From Setomelanomma holmii (Eukaryota > Ascomycota > Dothideomycetes > Pleosporales > Phaeosphaeriaceae), in NCBI GenBank assembly GCA_010015745.1, contig ML978187.1, positions 186,001 through 250,000 on the forward strand: DNA of 64,000 bases, read 5' to 3'. The translations under genes were made by a program, and so were the position numbers. Position 1 is the stretch's first letter. Each line of letters starts with the position of its first letter. The notes under the pieces are model-generated. The model was not told the origin of the DNA, ran no database searches, and saw only the letters and a program-made list of their open reading frames with translations. Positions 21,853-33,198 of the stretch are shown piece by piece.

Positions 21853-22856
21853 ATCGGTCACCCTTTGCTGTTGATTGTTATTAGGCACTATTATCCGAAT
21901 TTTCGCCAATTCGTCTGCCGTCTAACCTGATCCTGGATAGCACGATGAGCGCCGGCGAAAGCCTCTTCGCTGAGGCACTTCGAATTGACGAAAGAAGGCC
22001 AAAAGCGACGTGGTCGATGTCAATAGAGCTACTCGCAGGGGCGACAGCAAGAGGGACCAGATCAACATGTTGGACCGGGACGCAATCCTTACGGGGTAAG
22101 CCTGTCGTGCCCGCCACGGCTGGACACGAAAAGACACGGATAAGATCAAAAGCATGCAACACGAAATCCACAGCAGCAAATGCCTGTGGTCCACATTATG
22201 AAAGAGCGAGGGAAAGGTCAGGAGTGAGCGTTGTTTCCTTACCACTCGGCAGCGCGTATACGCGCTCGCGCAGAGAGATTGTTTTATCCCATCACAGCGT
22301 CGAACGCATATGTCGTTTTTGGCATTTTATGGAGTTTCAAACACCATTTGCAATGTTTTGCGAGCTTTCGATACGGGTACACAAGCGTTTTCGTCATTTT
22401 CATCACATGGGCGGGTGGACGGCATGGATTTCGGGTGGCCGGAATGGATTCGCACATTATTGATGTTAGTAGTGAAACGAGCGTTGTGCTGGCATGTATA
22501 AATAGAGATGATGAAGATGTGTGGGCTAGGTGCAAAAGGTTCTGCTAAGCGTAGCGGTGCTTTGCTACCTGCTGCTGAGCGGGAAAGTGTAGAAGAAATG
22601 AAGAAATTGTTCAAAGGTACCACCGATGTGCGATCAAGGTGGTTGGCAGATGGGGTTGACTTTGATGGTCTGAGGCCTGTTTCAGCACGGTGACAATGAT
22701 CGCTAGAACCGTCCTCATGACCTCTTTAGCAAGCACCATGACTACATATAACGTCCTTCCTCACTGCGGAATAGATGTGCATACCGTACTAGGACACAAA
22801 AACATCACCCACGTTTCATCTAGCAGTCAGGCCAAAGTATATCCTTCGACGTGATA

Positions 22857-22973
22857 ATGGGCTTCTACAGCGAGTCAACTGCTATCTGGATTGTCCTTGT
22901 GATCGTCTTGGTGGCTACTGTGCTGTCGTGTTACGCCGCGAGCGCAAAGAGAAGAAGAGCGAAGCAATCCTAG
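22857..22973 (+). CDS. possible 38-residue single-pass membrane microprotein
   Basis: This ATG-started ORF encodes MGFYSESTAIWI, then a strongly hydrophobic stretch (VLVIVLVATVLSCYAA) and a basic tail (SAKRRRAKQS). The organisation, a short N-terminus, one helix and a positive C-terminus, is that of a small tail-in membrane protein. It lies alone in the interval between the nucleotidyltransferase and the tandem repeats. It has no recognised family, and a chance ORF of this length is quite possible. Confidence 0.33.
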   Translation: MGFYSESTAIWIVLVIVLVATVLSCYAASAKRRRAKQS

Positions 22974-23130
22974 GAGATGCTCGAGCAGAAAGAAGACATA
23001 TTCGACAGATTCTGATAAGGAAAGGTCACACTTGATGGAGCAAGGTTTGAGGTGATACGTGACATCCAATATTGTTCTTCTTCAACACTTCGCCAATGGC
23101 GGAAATGTCAATGAAAAACTGTTTGTCGTC

Positions 23131-23715
23131 GCTCGCAATTCCAGCACCGTTCGTAGCACACCCCAGCATCAACGGTATGCCATGGACAGTGCTGAGGCAG
23201 CATGTGCCGCTGTGGTGGAGGACTTGGTGGCCACTGGTCGCCTCCTACCCTGCGGGCGAGGGAAAGACCTCGTCGATCTTGGGTTGGTCGCAGTTGTTCG
23301 AAGCCATGTGAAACTTCATCTTCCGTTCCGTTGCCTGCAATTATAGCATCGGTCACAGCACACCCCAGGCTCAGGAGTATGCGAGACGGCAGTGCTGAGG
23401 TAGGTTGTGCCTTTGTGGGAGAGTTCTTGGTGGTGACTGGCTGCCTCCTTACCCTGCAGGCGAAGGTACGGTGTCGATCTGGCTTTGTGGCTGGGTGTTG
23501 ATTGTAGTGGAAAGAAGTCCGGCGCTCGCAATTACTGCAACGTTCGTGACTCACCCCTGAGCTAGCAGTATGCGCAGCGGCAGTGCTGAGGCTGGTTGTA
23601 CCTCTGTGGTGGAGGTCTCTGTGACGACTCGCCGCCTCCTTACCCTGCGAGCGAGGGACGCGCTCTCGCATGTCGTTGATATTCGTTATTCGATCATTCT
23701 CTTGGATTTGGGTGT
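23131..23715. repeat. three diverged tandem repeats of about 190-203 bp
   Basis: Anchor strings recur in order. gctcgcaatt-like starts lie at 23131, 23333 and 23524; CAGTGCTGAGG lies at 23187, 23390 and 23581; each is followed by a TGTGG..GGAG block and a CGCCTCCT(T)ACCCTGC-like block. Spacings are therefore about 203 then 191 bp. The copies are clearly diverged but collinear. Both strands stay partly open. On the plus strand each copy reads SAE(A/V)-x-C-x(3)-V-x-E. On the minus strand each reads a G-V-x(3)-R-C-x-N-C pattern. Neither frame is continuous across all three copies, so no gene is called. Confidence 0.75.
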
Positions 23716-24491
23716 GGATGAAGTATATACAGTAAAGGTGCGTGAAGCGGGCAGACTTCATAGAGAACAAGTGGGAGGTTGGACTGGAGGTTGGCTCGTA
23801 GGTTCTGGAAACGTGCGATAAGTGGCGTGCCGTTGGCTTAGCATTTACTCGAAACCTGAAGTCGCTTTCCTGCTCTCTACATGCTGCTGCGGATCACTAG
23901 TTTCGATAAGGCAGACTGCTTAGACTTTTGCGAACTGAACAACTTCTCATGCAGGTTGCCTTCGAGTCTGGCATCTCGAAAGTCGTGCGGCAAGGCATTC
24001 GATGTTTACGCCGGCGGAGCTGCGGTTGTAACCATTGAGACTGGCACCGACATTGCCGCTCTGCCAGCTGCAGAGTGTAAGCAGTTGCGAAGTTGTAAAT
24101 ACACGTAGTGACTTCAGGTTGATGCATATAAACTCTACTGCTCGCCTTCGTGACTGTTGTCGTGCAGGACGTGCGGATGGAGTTGTAGATGTACCCGAAC
24201 GAGTTAGCGCCCCACTAGTCCACGAATGCTGTAGCGCCGTATGTAAGCCTCCCTTCCATCCTCGAGTGTCAGCATGGTGCCTCTGTCTTCACGAAGTTCT
24301 CTTGCACCTCCGACCTCCTACGCACTGCTACTCATAGCTCTATCTACTTCTTCAACCAGTGGCATGATCTAAGTACTATCAAGCGACTCGACGAAGCGAA
24401 AGCTTCCATACGACTGCTGCTACCAACCTCGCTGTCTAGAGGCGGCTATCCTTCTACTCGAGATCCTTAACAGCGCGGTTCGATCCGCTAT

Positions 24492-26234
24492 ATGATCATG
24501 TCGCGTACAAGCGGGGAGGATACGTTGCTCTATCGTTCCAGAATCGCTAACAAGCACATTCGCCTACTTCATATCTATCCCAACCACGATCCGGTGAGTA
24601 CGGTGCGATGCACTGTGCGAGTCCACGACCTGCCTCACACCAGGCCCTACGAAGCGTTGTTCTATGTGTGGGGTAGTGCAGGCCGGGCCATGTTAATCGT
24701 CTGCGATGTTTAGATTGTGACAGTCACACCAAACGTCCATGATGTTTTGGTAACATTGCGCTTGAGGACCGATGCGCGGGTAGTCTGGATAGACGCACTT
24801 TGTATTTGTCAAGCAGATGCTCGGGAAAAGAGCGATCAAGTGCCACTTATGTCTAGGATATACTCTGCTGCCGAACGTGTCATCGTCTGGCTGGGGCATG
24901 ATGACCCCAGGGTTATCTCTGCTGCACTTGAAGGCATCAAAAGGATATGTGCAGCTTGTAGTCCAAGGTTGGGAATTAAAAGAGACTTCTTAGCTGGGTT
25001 GTCCGGGGATATACTATCACTCGAGCTTTCTTCTGAGCTCATATCGAGCCTAAATCGCTTGATCGAAAATGCTGACTTCGAACGAATATGGTGCATTCAA
25101 GAGGTTCAAGAAGGCGAGAGGGTGATCATATATTGGGGGCTGCAAGATCTAGATTGGTTGGATATTGGGGTGACATCCGTGTTCATGTTGACCGTCAGTG
25201 TACAGGGAAGACGTTTTGGGTACAGTGTCTTCCATGGAGCATACGAGGCAGCGGTCTCCATATTTCTCGAACTTCACCACGAAGGGTATGAGCTACTGAC
25301 CATGCTTGTATGGCACCGGACACGCACGGCTACAGATCCCCGGGACAGGGTATATGGCCTTCTTGGTCTCCTCAAAACGCTCAATCCTGAACGCATTACC
25401 ATCGACTATGCCAGGTCTAACTGGGAGGTATTCCTGGACGTCGCCATTAGTGTATCGCTGGGTCAGGATTGTGGTTGCTCACGGAGATTTCGCACTCGAC
25501 TGATTATACAGGGTACCTAGACTTTCCGTCCTGGGTCCCACAAGGGGACAAGTCCAGACGGATTGGTTATCGCATAGGCATACAAGGTTTCTTTGCTTGC
25601 GCTGACAGGGACCTGAGTCTATCAAGATCGCCCACACCACAGGATCCAAGGCTCCGGCTACAAGGTGTACTATACGGCACGATCGCTACGTCTTCTCTGG
25701 GCAAGAACCTGTTAGACGATCGAAACCTTCTGGAAGCAATGATGGGCACGCGCTCTTCTTTTCTATCCTTGTCATTGACCTTGACAGCAGGATTGGTCGC
25801 CGTCGGCGCGGCTAAGAAATATTCACAGTCTTCAGATGAAAAGAAGTTCCTTTTTCCAGCAAGACTGCGTGGCCTGTTTCCGCCATCTGTACGATATTTG
25901 GCCCTTACATACTTGTGAGTTCGGCACATCGAGACCATCCGATGCTCGGCGCGGTGACTGGGTGCGGTTCAGCGATATGGTCAGAAGCGCTTGCAGCAGC
26001 CGTAGCCTTTTTCGCACACAAGCTGGAAGTTACGGCCTGGCTCCAGATTGTACACCAGATGGCGACATTGTGGCTGTGCTGTTTGGCGGCAAGACTCCCT
26101 TTGCATTGCGGCCGCTACAGGGAGAGCAATACCTTTTCCAGGGTGAGGTCTACCTCAACGAGCTTGTGGATGGCGAGCTGATACAGGACTTGGAGGCTAG
26201 CATCGTGTCACAGCAAGATTTCTGCGTTGTGTGA
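24492..26234 (+). pseudogene. decayed HET (heterokaryon incompatibility) domain protein
   Basis: The frame from ATG 24492 gives the HET entry motif YEALFYVWGSAGRA and ILVCD-like residues, then an in-frame TAG at 24711-24713. The domain resumes at once with VTVTPNVHDVLVTLR, VVWIDALCICQADAREKSDQ, MSRIYSAAERVIVWLGHDD and FERIWCIQEVQ. DPRDRVYGLLGLL follows. Near 25465 the frame changes, as if one T were missing, and continues as STDYTGYLDFPSWVPQGDK. After about 25836 the original frame returns for the conserved C-terminal part (DGDIVAVLFGGKTPFALRP). HET proteins trigger cell death after fusion of unlike hyphae. The second frame return might hide an intron, but the TAG cannot be removed by one. 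About 580 codons if intact. Confidence 0.82.
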
Positions 26235-27017
26235 GAAGATTTGGTGCAGGACCAAGATTTGAATACTGTGATCGATTGTGAGCAACAATGGGCGTACATC
26301 TGCAGCCCTGTTGAAGAATACGACGATTTGGTGGAGGCAGAACAAGGAGCTTGCTTCGTGTAGTTTATTCGGCGAAGTTGCACCGACATGGATGTGTCGG
26401 CAATGCGCTCGCATCTAAGCAGCCGCTCCCGCGGACCAAGCTTTGCGAAAAGCTTGCGTGCGGGATGGCGATGCTTACATCTGCACACTCAAATTGCCAC
26501 ACAAGCTTCGCGTCCATATGTTTCAAGCGCAGCACAATAAGATGTATCGCGAAGCCACCCTCGAGACGGGATGATAGTCTCAGTCGATACACGACAAAGT
26601 ACCGACCGACACTCCCAACAATGATGTTGACCCACAGTGTCTATCGACTTTGTTTGTAAGGCGATTTAACGGGCGCCGATCTTAACTCGAAGCACAACAA
26701 GCTTCGGTGCATCGTTGCCGTGTGTCCCAACCGCCGCCCAGATTGCTGGGATCAAGGGAGCTAGCAACGACAGTGTGACGAATACTCGCAGAGATCCCCT
26801 GCCAAACCGTCCTATGCCCCGTGGGCGAGAACATCATGATCCGGGGACTCCACTTTGGGGCTCCAGGAAAGGTGTTCATCCGTGGCAGGAAGCAAGCATG
26901 TTACGCACATACAAAGGGGCGCCTCGCTGGCAGTCCGTGACGACCTGCTGCCTCTTCTTCATCCCTATCGATCACCATACTTTAGGGCCAAGAGCATTGC
27001 CCTGAACTTACGAAAAC
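26235..27017. other. intergenic region, promoter side of the MFS transporter
   Basis: No domain-like ORF, RNA gene or repeat was recognised. The last few hundred bases are the probable promoter and leader of the transporter. Confidence 0.5.
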
Positions 27018-28568
27018 ATGTCTAACGACAAGGACGTAATGGACAATGGCGGTCTTCAGCAGCATAACGAGGACCTCGAACATGCCGCTACTCACGGGAC
27101 TTACTTCGACAAGGAGGAAGCATCTCATCTTTCCGAGGAGCATCGTCAGTACTTGATCCAGCGTCATGGCACGCTCGATATCGATCCGCTCCCTACGATG
27201 AGCGATGCCGACCCTTACAACTGGCCGACATGGAAGAAGCTTCTCAACCTTGTCTTTGTGGCCTTTCATGCTTGCATGTGCGCCTTTGCTGCAGCCGCTA
27301 TTATCCCAGCATACGAGATCATTGCTGAAGATCTTGGTGTCAGCCTTCAACGCACATCATACCTCACATCCCTTCAGATCGCCATCTTGGGTGGCGCACC
27401 TCTGTTCTGGCGACCACTCTCAACACGCTACGGCCGGCGACCAATCTTCATCATCTCCCTCATTGGCAGTCTTGCGTTCAACATCGGTTGTGCGAAGAGC
27501 AAAACCTACGGAGCAATGGCAGCATGCCGAGCCCTTCAATCCTTCTTCATCAGCCCACCCAACGCCATCGGCAGCGCAGTAGTTGTCGAAACTTTCTTCA
27601 AGAAAGAACGAGCACGATACATGGGTGTCTGGACCGTAATGATCACCATTGGCATACCTCTCGCACCACTGCTCTTCGGCTTCGTCACTACGCGTGTCGG
27701 CTACCGCTGGATCTACTGGATCCTCGCCATCATCAACGGCGTACAGCTGGTTCTGTACGGCTTATTCGGACCAGAGACGCGCTTCATTCGACACGGTCAA
27801 TTCAAGCATGCGACTACAGGCTGGGCGGCATGGAAGGAGCAGTACCTCAAGTTTCGTCGCATCGACACGACGCCCATCAAGCTTATGGAGTTCGTCAGCC
27901 CATTGCGCCTGGCGAAGTATCCTTGCATAATGATTCCTGCCTGCGCGTATGCTATGGTGTTCTTGTTCGGCTCCGTTCTGACGACAGTTGAGATTCCTCA
28001 GCTTTTCGCGGAGAAATTCCACTTCAACCCACAGCAACTCGGTCTCCAATTTATCGGTCTCATTGTTGGATCCATCATCGGCGAACAAATTGGCGGGCAC
28101 TCGTCGGACCTGTGGATGCGCGGACGAGCAAAGCGCATTGCACCCCGCAAGCCTGCGCCTGAGTTCAGGCTGTGGCTCAGCTACTTCGGTATCCTGCTCA
28201 CAATCTGTGGCATGGTCGTGTTCCTTGTGCGGATCCAACAAGCACCCGAGGGCCATTGGAACGTCACGCCCATCATTGGCGCTGGTATCGCAGCAGCCGG
28301 GAACCAGATTGTGACGACCGTGCTCATTACGTACGCCGTGGACTGCTATCCCGATGAGGCTGGCAGCATCGGTGTCTTCATCACTTTCGTTCGTCAGACA
28401 TGGGGTTTCATCGGGCCGTTCTGGTGCCCGGATATGTTTGCGACGGTGGGGGTAGCAAATAGCGCGGGTATTGTTGTTGCTTTGCTTGTTGGTGTTTCGT
28501 TGCTGCCGGTTGCGTTGACGCACTGGAGGGGTCATAAGATGAGGGGTGAAATGTCGGGACGAATGTAG
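27018..28568 (+). CDS. MFS transporter, DHA1-type proton antiporter family
   Basis: A single exon of 516 residues. A hydrophilic N-terminal tail (about 65 residues) ends in DPYNWPTWKK, a common start of fungal DHA1 transporters. About 12 hydrophobic segments follow. The loop between helices 2 and 3 is RPLSTRYGRRPIF, the MFS signature. The helix 5 region contains GIPLAPLLFGFV, like the antiporter motif C region. A central loop (about 250-300) separates the two six-helix halves. It ends in a basic tail. Such proteins expel toxins or move polyamines and organic acids at the plasma membrane; the substrate cannot be told. It converges with the FAD monooxygenase gene (128 bp between stops). That gene and the neighbouring tannase suggest a phenolic compound as cargo, by inference only. 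Confidence 0.9.
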   Translation: MSNDKDVMDNGGLQQHNEDLEHAATHGTYFDKEEASHLSEEHRQYLIQRHGTLDIDPLPTMSDADPYNWPTWKKLLNLVFVAFHACMCAFAAAAIIPAYEIIAEDLGVSLQRTSYLTSLQIAILGGAPLFWRPLSTRYGRRPIFIISLIGSLAFNIGCAKSKTYGAMAACRALQSFFISPPNAIGSAVVVETFFKKERARYMGVWTVMITIGIPLAPLLFGFVTTRVGYRWIYWILAIINGVQLVLYGLFGPETRFIRHGQFKHATTGWAAWKEQYLKFRRIDTTPIKLMEFVSPLRLAKYPCIMIPACAYAMVFLFGSVLTTVEIPQLFAEKFHFNPQQLGLQFIGLIVGSIIGEQIGGHSSDLWMRGRAKRIAPRKPAPEFRLWLSYFGILLTICGMVVFLVRIQQAPEGHWNVTPIIGAGIAAAGNQIVTTVLITYAVDCYPDEAGSIGVFITFVRQTWGFIGPFWCPDMFATVGVANSAGIVVALLVGVSLLPVALTHWRGHKMRGEMSGRM

Positions 28569-28696
28569 TGTACAAAATATAGCGGTAGAGCGTTTCAAGA
28601 ATCGTTCTCGTATAGTCGATCGCTACAAAATCATGTATATGACTGTATCAAATTCCCATCCCTCTTGGTGCTCCCAATAGCAATAATTCCTCAACA

Positions 28697-30093
28697 CTAC
28701 AACCTGTCTACAATTTTCGCGACCAATCCCTCCTCTTCGCACAGCTTCTCAGCATCGACAACAACATCCACACCATACACCCGTGCTTGCACATCTGCAT
28801 CTGCCCACCTGTCTGGTACCTTGCCTGATCCCGCCTTCAGTGCAGCGAACATCTTGTCTCGCTCTTCCTTTGCCTTGCCAGCACCAAGATGCATCGCTCT
28901 ACCACTCTCTGCCGCCAGCTCCACAAGTGCCTCCGCCCTCGGCTTTCGTAGCTTCTCGTATAGCTTCAGAGCTTTCTCGACGGTCTCAGGCTTGCCGTCT
29001 GAGATGCGTGCAGGCGAAAGGACGACACCGAGAACTGCTCCGTCTTCGATGGCTTGGGCAGCGCCCTGCGCCATGTGTGGGAGTGTTGGGTGACACGCAT
29101 CGCCAACGAGTGCGCTGGTACCGTGGACCCATGTATCCAGAGGATCATGAACTCTCAGCTTCCACTCGACTACTTCGCCTTCAGGCACTAGGTCTAGCAT
29201 ACGATGTATCATCGGGCAGAAATCTCTATAGACTTCCAACATGGCCTTCTTGCTACCCTTCGTTGTATATTGCGCATCCGGTGCGCCTGCAAAGTTTACG
29301 TCAGGCTGTGCCGTGCTGAGGTTGTAAATGCTCTTGTTATGTATCGAGTATGCGATAATGTGTTTCTTCTCACCGATCCACCGTGTTACGGTGTCAGAGT
29401 CGATGAGCTTGAGAAGTTCAGGGTCGTGTTGCAATTGCTCTCGTGTGAGCATGATACGGTATGCTGCCTGTCCGGAGTCGCGCACTTGGCCAGTGATGCC
29501 AAGCTCCTTAAGCATAGCAACGCGACTGTTGGACTTTACGCCGTCCGCGCCGAGAAGAATATCGCAGTCGACTCTGTATGGTTCACTTCCTGTCGTTGGT
29601 GTGACTGTAAACGACGGCTGGGGTCCGAATTTGACGTCTGATACCATGCTTCCAAGCTTGAAGGTAATGCCTGTTTCCTTTTGGCATCCCTCGTACAACC
29701 CGCCCGCCAGACTTGCGCGGTGGCCAACCATGTGTGGGTATCTGTACTTTTCCCTTACATATCCTAGATCGACATAGCCCAACTCTTTGTCTGTTGCGCC
29801 TTCTCGGATCGATGTGTTTGCGCACTGAACAGCTTCGGACGCGATCTTCTGCCAGCATCCAAATCGGTCGAGGATGCGAGCCATGTTCGGAGCGAGCTGA
29901 ATACCAGCGCCAACGAATCCAAGGTTTGGCGCATTCTCGTAGATGGTAATGTTCTCGTGGCCAGCTTTTGCTAGAGCAAGCGCTGAGGCCAAACCGCCCA
30001 TGCCTTGAAGATGATGATTAGTTTCTTGTCAGGCTTGAAAGATGCATGGTCCATACCTGCGCCAATGATGGCAATCCTGAGATGGTCTGCCAT
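28697..30093 (-). CDS. FAD-dependent monooxygenase, salicylate 1-hydroxylase-like
   Basis: Two exons, 30093-30057 and 30003-28697. The 53-bp intron lies inside the Rossmann motif, and 447 residues result. The splice restores IAIIGAGMGGLASALALAKAG, the FAD GxGxxG motif. Next come VGAGIQLAPN, HRASLAGGLYEG, LLGADGVKSNSR (DG motif) and LVGDACHPTLPHMAQGA (GD motif), then AIEDGAVLG. This is group A flavoprotein hydroxylase architecture; salicylate hydroxylases convert salicylate to catechol with NAD(P)H and oxygen. Substrate choice within this family is broad, so a hydroxybenzoate or related aromatic is possible. The protein looks complete. It is transcribed divergently from the tannase/feruloyl esterase across about 0.9 kb, implying a shared control region. 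Confidence 0.88.
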
Positions 30094-31010
30094 GGTGTGA
30101 GCTGCAGTGTTCGAAGCAACTGTGAGGCCTGGTATGAATGAATAGAATGTGATCAGTTACTATGTGTGGATGCTGCAGCAAATAGACCAATTCGTGAAGC
30201 TGGCGTTGAAGATGACTTTGGTGCTGCTTCTCCGGTCCTTCTATAAACCCACATTCACCACAATCGCATTGCGAACTTCTCCAAGCTTACAAGCTCTCTG
30301 TCCCCGGCTGGAGCTCGCACCAAAATGTGGGTGAATGCTTAACCGGCAACCCCAGGGACACGGCGGAACGCGAACCGCTACTGTGGAGACAGATGCTCCA
30401 GAACCAGGATGCGAACGCGAACCAGGAGATATGGATTAGCACTGCTCGTGCGCGCCGCGGCGAATGTTCATTATCCGAAGATGCTTCGACGTGGTTGTTC
30501 TCGACTGCAATTGCCGGTCCCCCCACCGTGCCACCGTAAGGCGGGGCTCCAGGTTAGCGCCAGTGGATATCAGCCCCACGTCATTGCGTCGCATCTCGGC
30601 TGAACCTCGGCCGCTATCAGTTGTACCTGCATTTCTTCGAAGCTGACAGCTTTCGATGCTCTATCATCGTGAGGACTGTCACGGCAGAATTGCCAAGAAG
30701 TCACGATTCAGTACGGAATGGTGGCAAGTTGATATCGAAGATTATCGTCCCTGAGGTATTCTCTATATGCTTCTGTGGCAAACCTCGCTTCCAAGGATTG
30801 AAATGAATGACGCAGGGACAGTCCGGGAACGCTTCACTGGTCCTTCCAATGCAGGCCCTTGAACCCCTCTTTCGTGGCTCCAAGGTCACTTAGTGAAGTC
30901 AGCGATCTACGAGGATGCTGGGCATGCACAATGGTAAATACAAGGCATGCCCTTGGTGCAGAAAGCGTATCCTCATATCGACTGATTGATTGGAAAGATT
31001 TGAGGCGACG
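30094..31010. promoter_or_regulatory. shared divergent intergenic region of the FAD monooxygenase and tannase genes
   Basis: 917 bp separate the two start codons, with no convincing ORF between. The plus-strand end carries an ATTGG (CCAAT-type) element close to the tannase ATG. Because the two enzymes act on related aromatic compounds, co-regulation from this region is inferred. No specific operator was identified. Confidence 0.45.
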
Positions 31011-32682
31011 ATGAAGCAAGAGCCGCTACTCGCATTCGGCGTGCTATTTGGGGCGGCGAATGCCAAGTGTGATCCAGCTACTATACAGGCCGCATTGCCT
31101 GGAGGAGCGAGTGTCAACTTCGCGTATGCGCTTGCTGCAAACTCAACTTTCGAGGTACCGAAGAGCAGCACTGGGTACCCAACAAACGCAGTCAATCTGC
31201 CAGCGTTATGCGCTGTATCGGTACAAGTCGAGTCCATCTCGAATTCGACTTTTGGCTTTGGTCTGTTCCTACCTGATGACTGGAATGGAAGATTTCTCGC
31301 GACAGGTAATGGTGGTTTTGGTGGCGGGATCAACTATTTGGACATGGTAAGTATCAGAGGACAATATTCAGGAGCCTACGTTCTGATGCTAATCAAATTA
31401 GGGCGCTGGAGTGCGGTATGGCTTCGCGACAATTTCCACGGACACAGGACACAACTCGTCAACCGGAGATGGCTCTTGGGCCTATCAGCACCCCGAGCGT
31501 GTGGAAAACTGGGGCCATCTAGCGATGCACGGTTCTGTGGTCGTCGCGAAAGCGATCACGGCAGCGTACTATGCGCAGAATGTGTCCTATAGCTATTACT
31601 CTGGCTGTTCAACCGGCGGGCGTCAAGGACTGAAAGAAGCGGAATTCTATCCTGAGGACTTTGACGGTATCGTGGCTGGAGCACCAGCTTGGTGGACAAC
31701 GCACATGCAGCCTTGGACCGCAAGAGTCGCACTATACAACCTTCCAACGACAGCGGACTACTACATCTCAGCTGAACTTTTCTCTACAATCAACACGGAA
31801 GTCATCAAGCAATGCGATCCTCAGGATGGGCTTGTGGACAGTATCATTTCTGATCCCAAGGGCTGCAACTTCCGCCCAGAAACACTACTATGTGGCGCAA
31901 ACGCAACGCCGAACGCCACAAGCTGTATGACTGGGCCTCAGCTCAACACACTTTACAAGATCTTCACCGATTACCTTGCGGAGAACAACACGCTTATCTT
32001 CCCCACCTATTGGATCGGTAGCGAAGGACAGCCAGCTCTCTTAACTGGAAGTGCGCCAAATCCGCTGGGTACTGACTACATCAAGTACTTCCTCAGTAAA
32101 GGACCGGACTGGAACTATAGCGACTACAATGATGATATTGTCGAGTTATCTGACTCCATCAATCCTGGCAAAGCGACGGTTGGTTTCGATCTATCAGCCT
32201 TTCACAATCGTGGCGGAAAGATATTGTCGTATCATGGCATGGTCGATCCTCTGATCCCCACAAGCTCAACGCCTTACTTCTACAACCATGTTCAGCGCAC
32301 ACTAGCTCCCAAATCTATTGAAATCGACTCATTTTTCAAGTTCTTTCTCGTCCCTGGTATGGGTCACTGCTCATCGACACCAACAAAGATGAACGCGCCT
32401 TGGTACTTCGCTGGACCAAACCAGCAGAGCGCCTTGGATCAGAGAGTCTACAGTGTTCCGGGATACGAAGATGAGGAGCACGATGTTCTGTTGGCCATGA
32501 TGGCGTGGGTAGAAAAGGGAAGGGTACCGTCTTACGTTGTGGGTACGAAGTATGTCAATGAGACTACACACATGGATGTCGTGCGGCAGAGACCTCTGTG
32601 TATGTACCCAAAGCAGGCGAAGTACAAGGGTGAGGGTAACGTGAATGATGCGCAGAGCTGGGAATGCAAGAGCTTGTATTAG
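31011..32682 (+). CDS. secreted tannase / feruloyl esterase family enzyme
   Basis: Two exons, 31011-31346 and 31402-32682. The 55-bp intron has a GTAAGT donor, a GCTAATC branch site and a TTAG acceptor; 538 residues result. The first ATG gives a short signal peptide (MKQEPLLAFGVLFGAANA). Family motifs are GNGGFGGG, YGFATISTDTGH and the nucleophile elbow YYSGCSTGGRQGL. The acid is in YHGMVDPLIP and the His in VPGMGHCSS. The Cys next to Ser and the Cys next to His are the conserved CS-D-HC disulphide pair of this family. Many sequons support secretion. These enzymes cleave gallate or hydroxycinnamate esters in tannins and plant cell walls; which one is not decidable here. It converges with the 123-residue gene (94 bp between stops). 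Confidence 0.92.
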
Positions 32683-32776
32683 AAGACCATATTAAATCGC
32701 CTCAATATTTCGCGTAACAACACCTCTACAATGACGCCTCAAATGCTATATGACTGTGCAGAAATATCAATCCACA

Positions 32777-33198
32777 TTATTGTGAGTCTATGCTGTCCAG
32801 TAACGCGGGTACGACTTCTACAAGATACTCCACAACAGCATCCGGGCCCCTTTGTACTTGCAGCCCCTGCGGCAAAGCGTGAGTCTTGATGCCTGGTCGT
32901 TCTCTGTCTGCTATTCCTCGGATCTTGGCTGTTTCTTCTTGCGTCCACATTGATGCTGAGAATAGAACTTCTGGTTGTTGTATTCGTACTGTTGGTGCGA
33001 CGTCTTCGATAGCTTTATCTTACGTTAGGTTATTGGCACGAAAAGAGAATGGAGGAACATACTCGAGCAGTTTGCGACGTGAACAATCTCGTAGCGATCG
33101 CTGAGTGCCTCGATCATGCGCCCGATGAGTCGCTTCGCACGTTCTGGGGCGGTGTTGACAGTGACAAGGTGGAACGGGCCTTTGCGTGGTTGTGACAT
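32777..33198 (-). CDS. small conserved-looking protein of unknown function (123 residues)
   Basis: Two exons, 33198-33063 and 33012-32777. The 50-bp intron has a GTATGT donor, and phases agree across ANCS to IEDVAPTV. The product starts MSQPRKGPFHLVTVN and alternates hydrophobic and helical segments (AKRLIGRMIEAL, YEIVHVANC, PEVLFSASMW, GIKTHALPQGLQV, DAVVEYLVEVVPALLD). The alternation of short hydrophobic strands and helices suggests a small Rossmann-like alpha/beta domain. I do not recognise a named family. Sequence quality, clean splicing and codon continuity argue for a real gene. It sits between tannase and DUF3500; no function is proposed. Confidence 0.75.

Noticed and set aside
23108..23770. 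220-codon minus-strand ORF over the tandem repeats
   Set aside because: It reads the repeat units in inconsistent frames, and the plus strand is equally open; repetition rather than coding explains it.
24470..24491. tRNA T-arm-like sequence (GCGGTTCGATCCGC)
   Set aside because: No anticodon arm, D arm or acceptor stem can be built around it.
27762..28598. 278-codon ORF antisense to the MFS transporter
   Set aside because: It is a shadow of a well-supported gene; Arg/His/Glu-rich composition and no domain.
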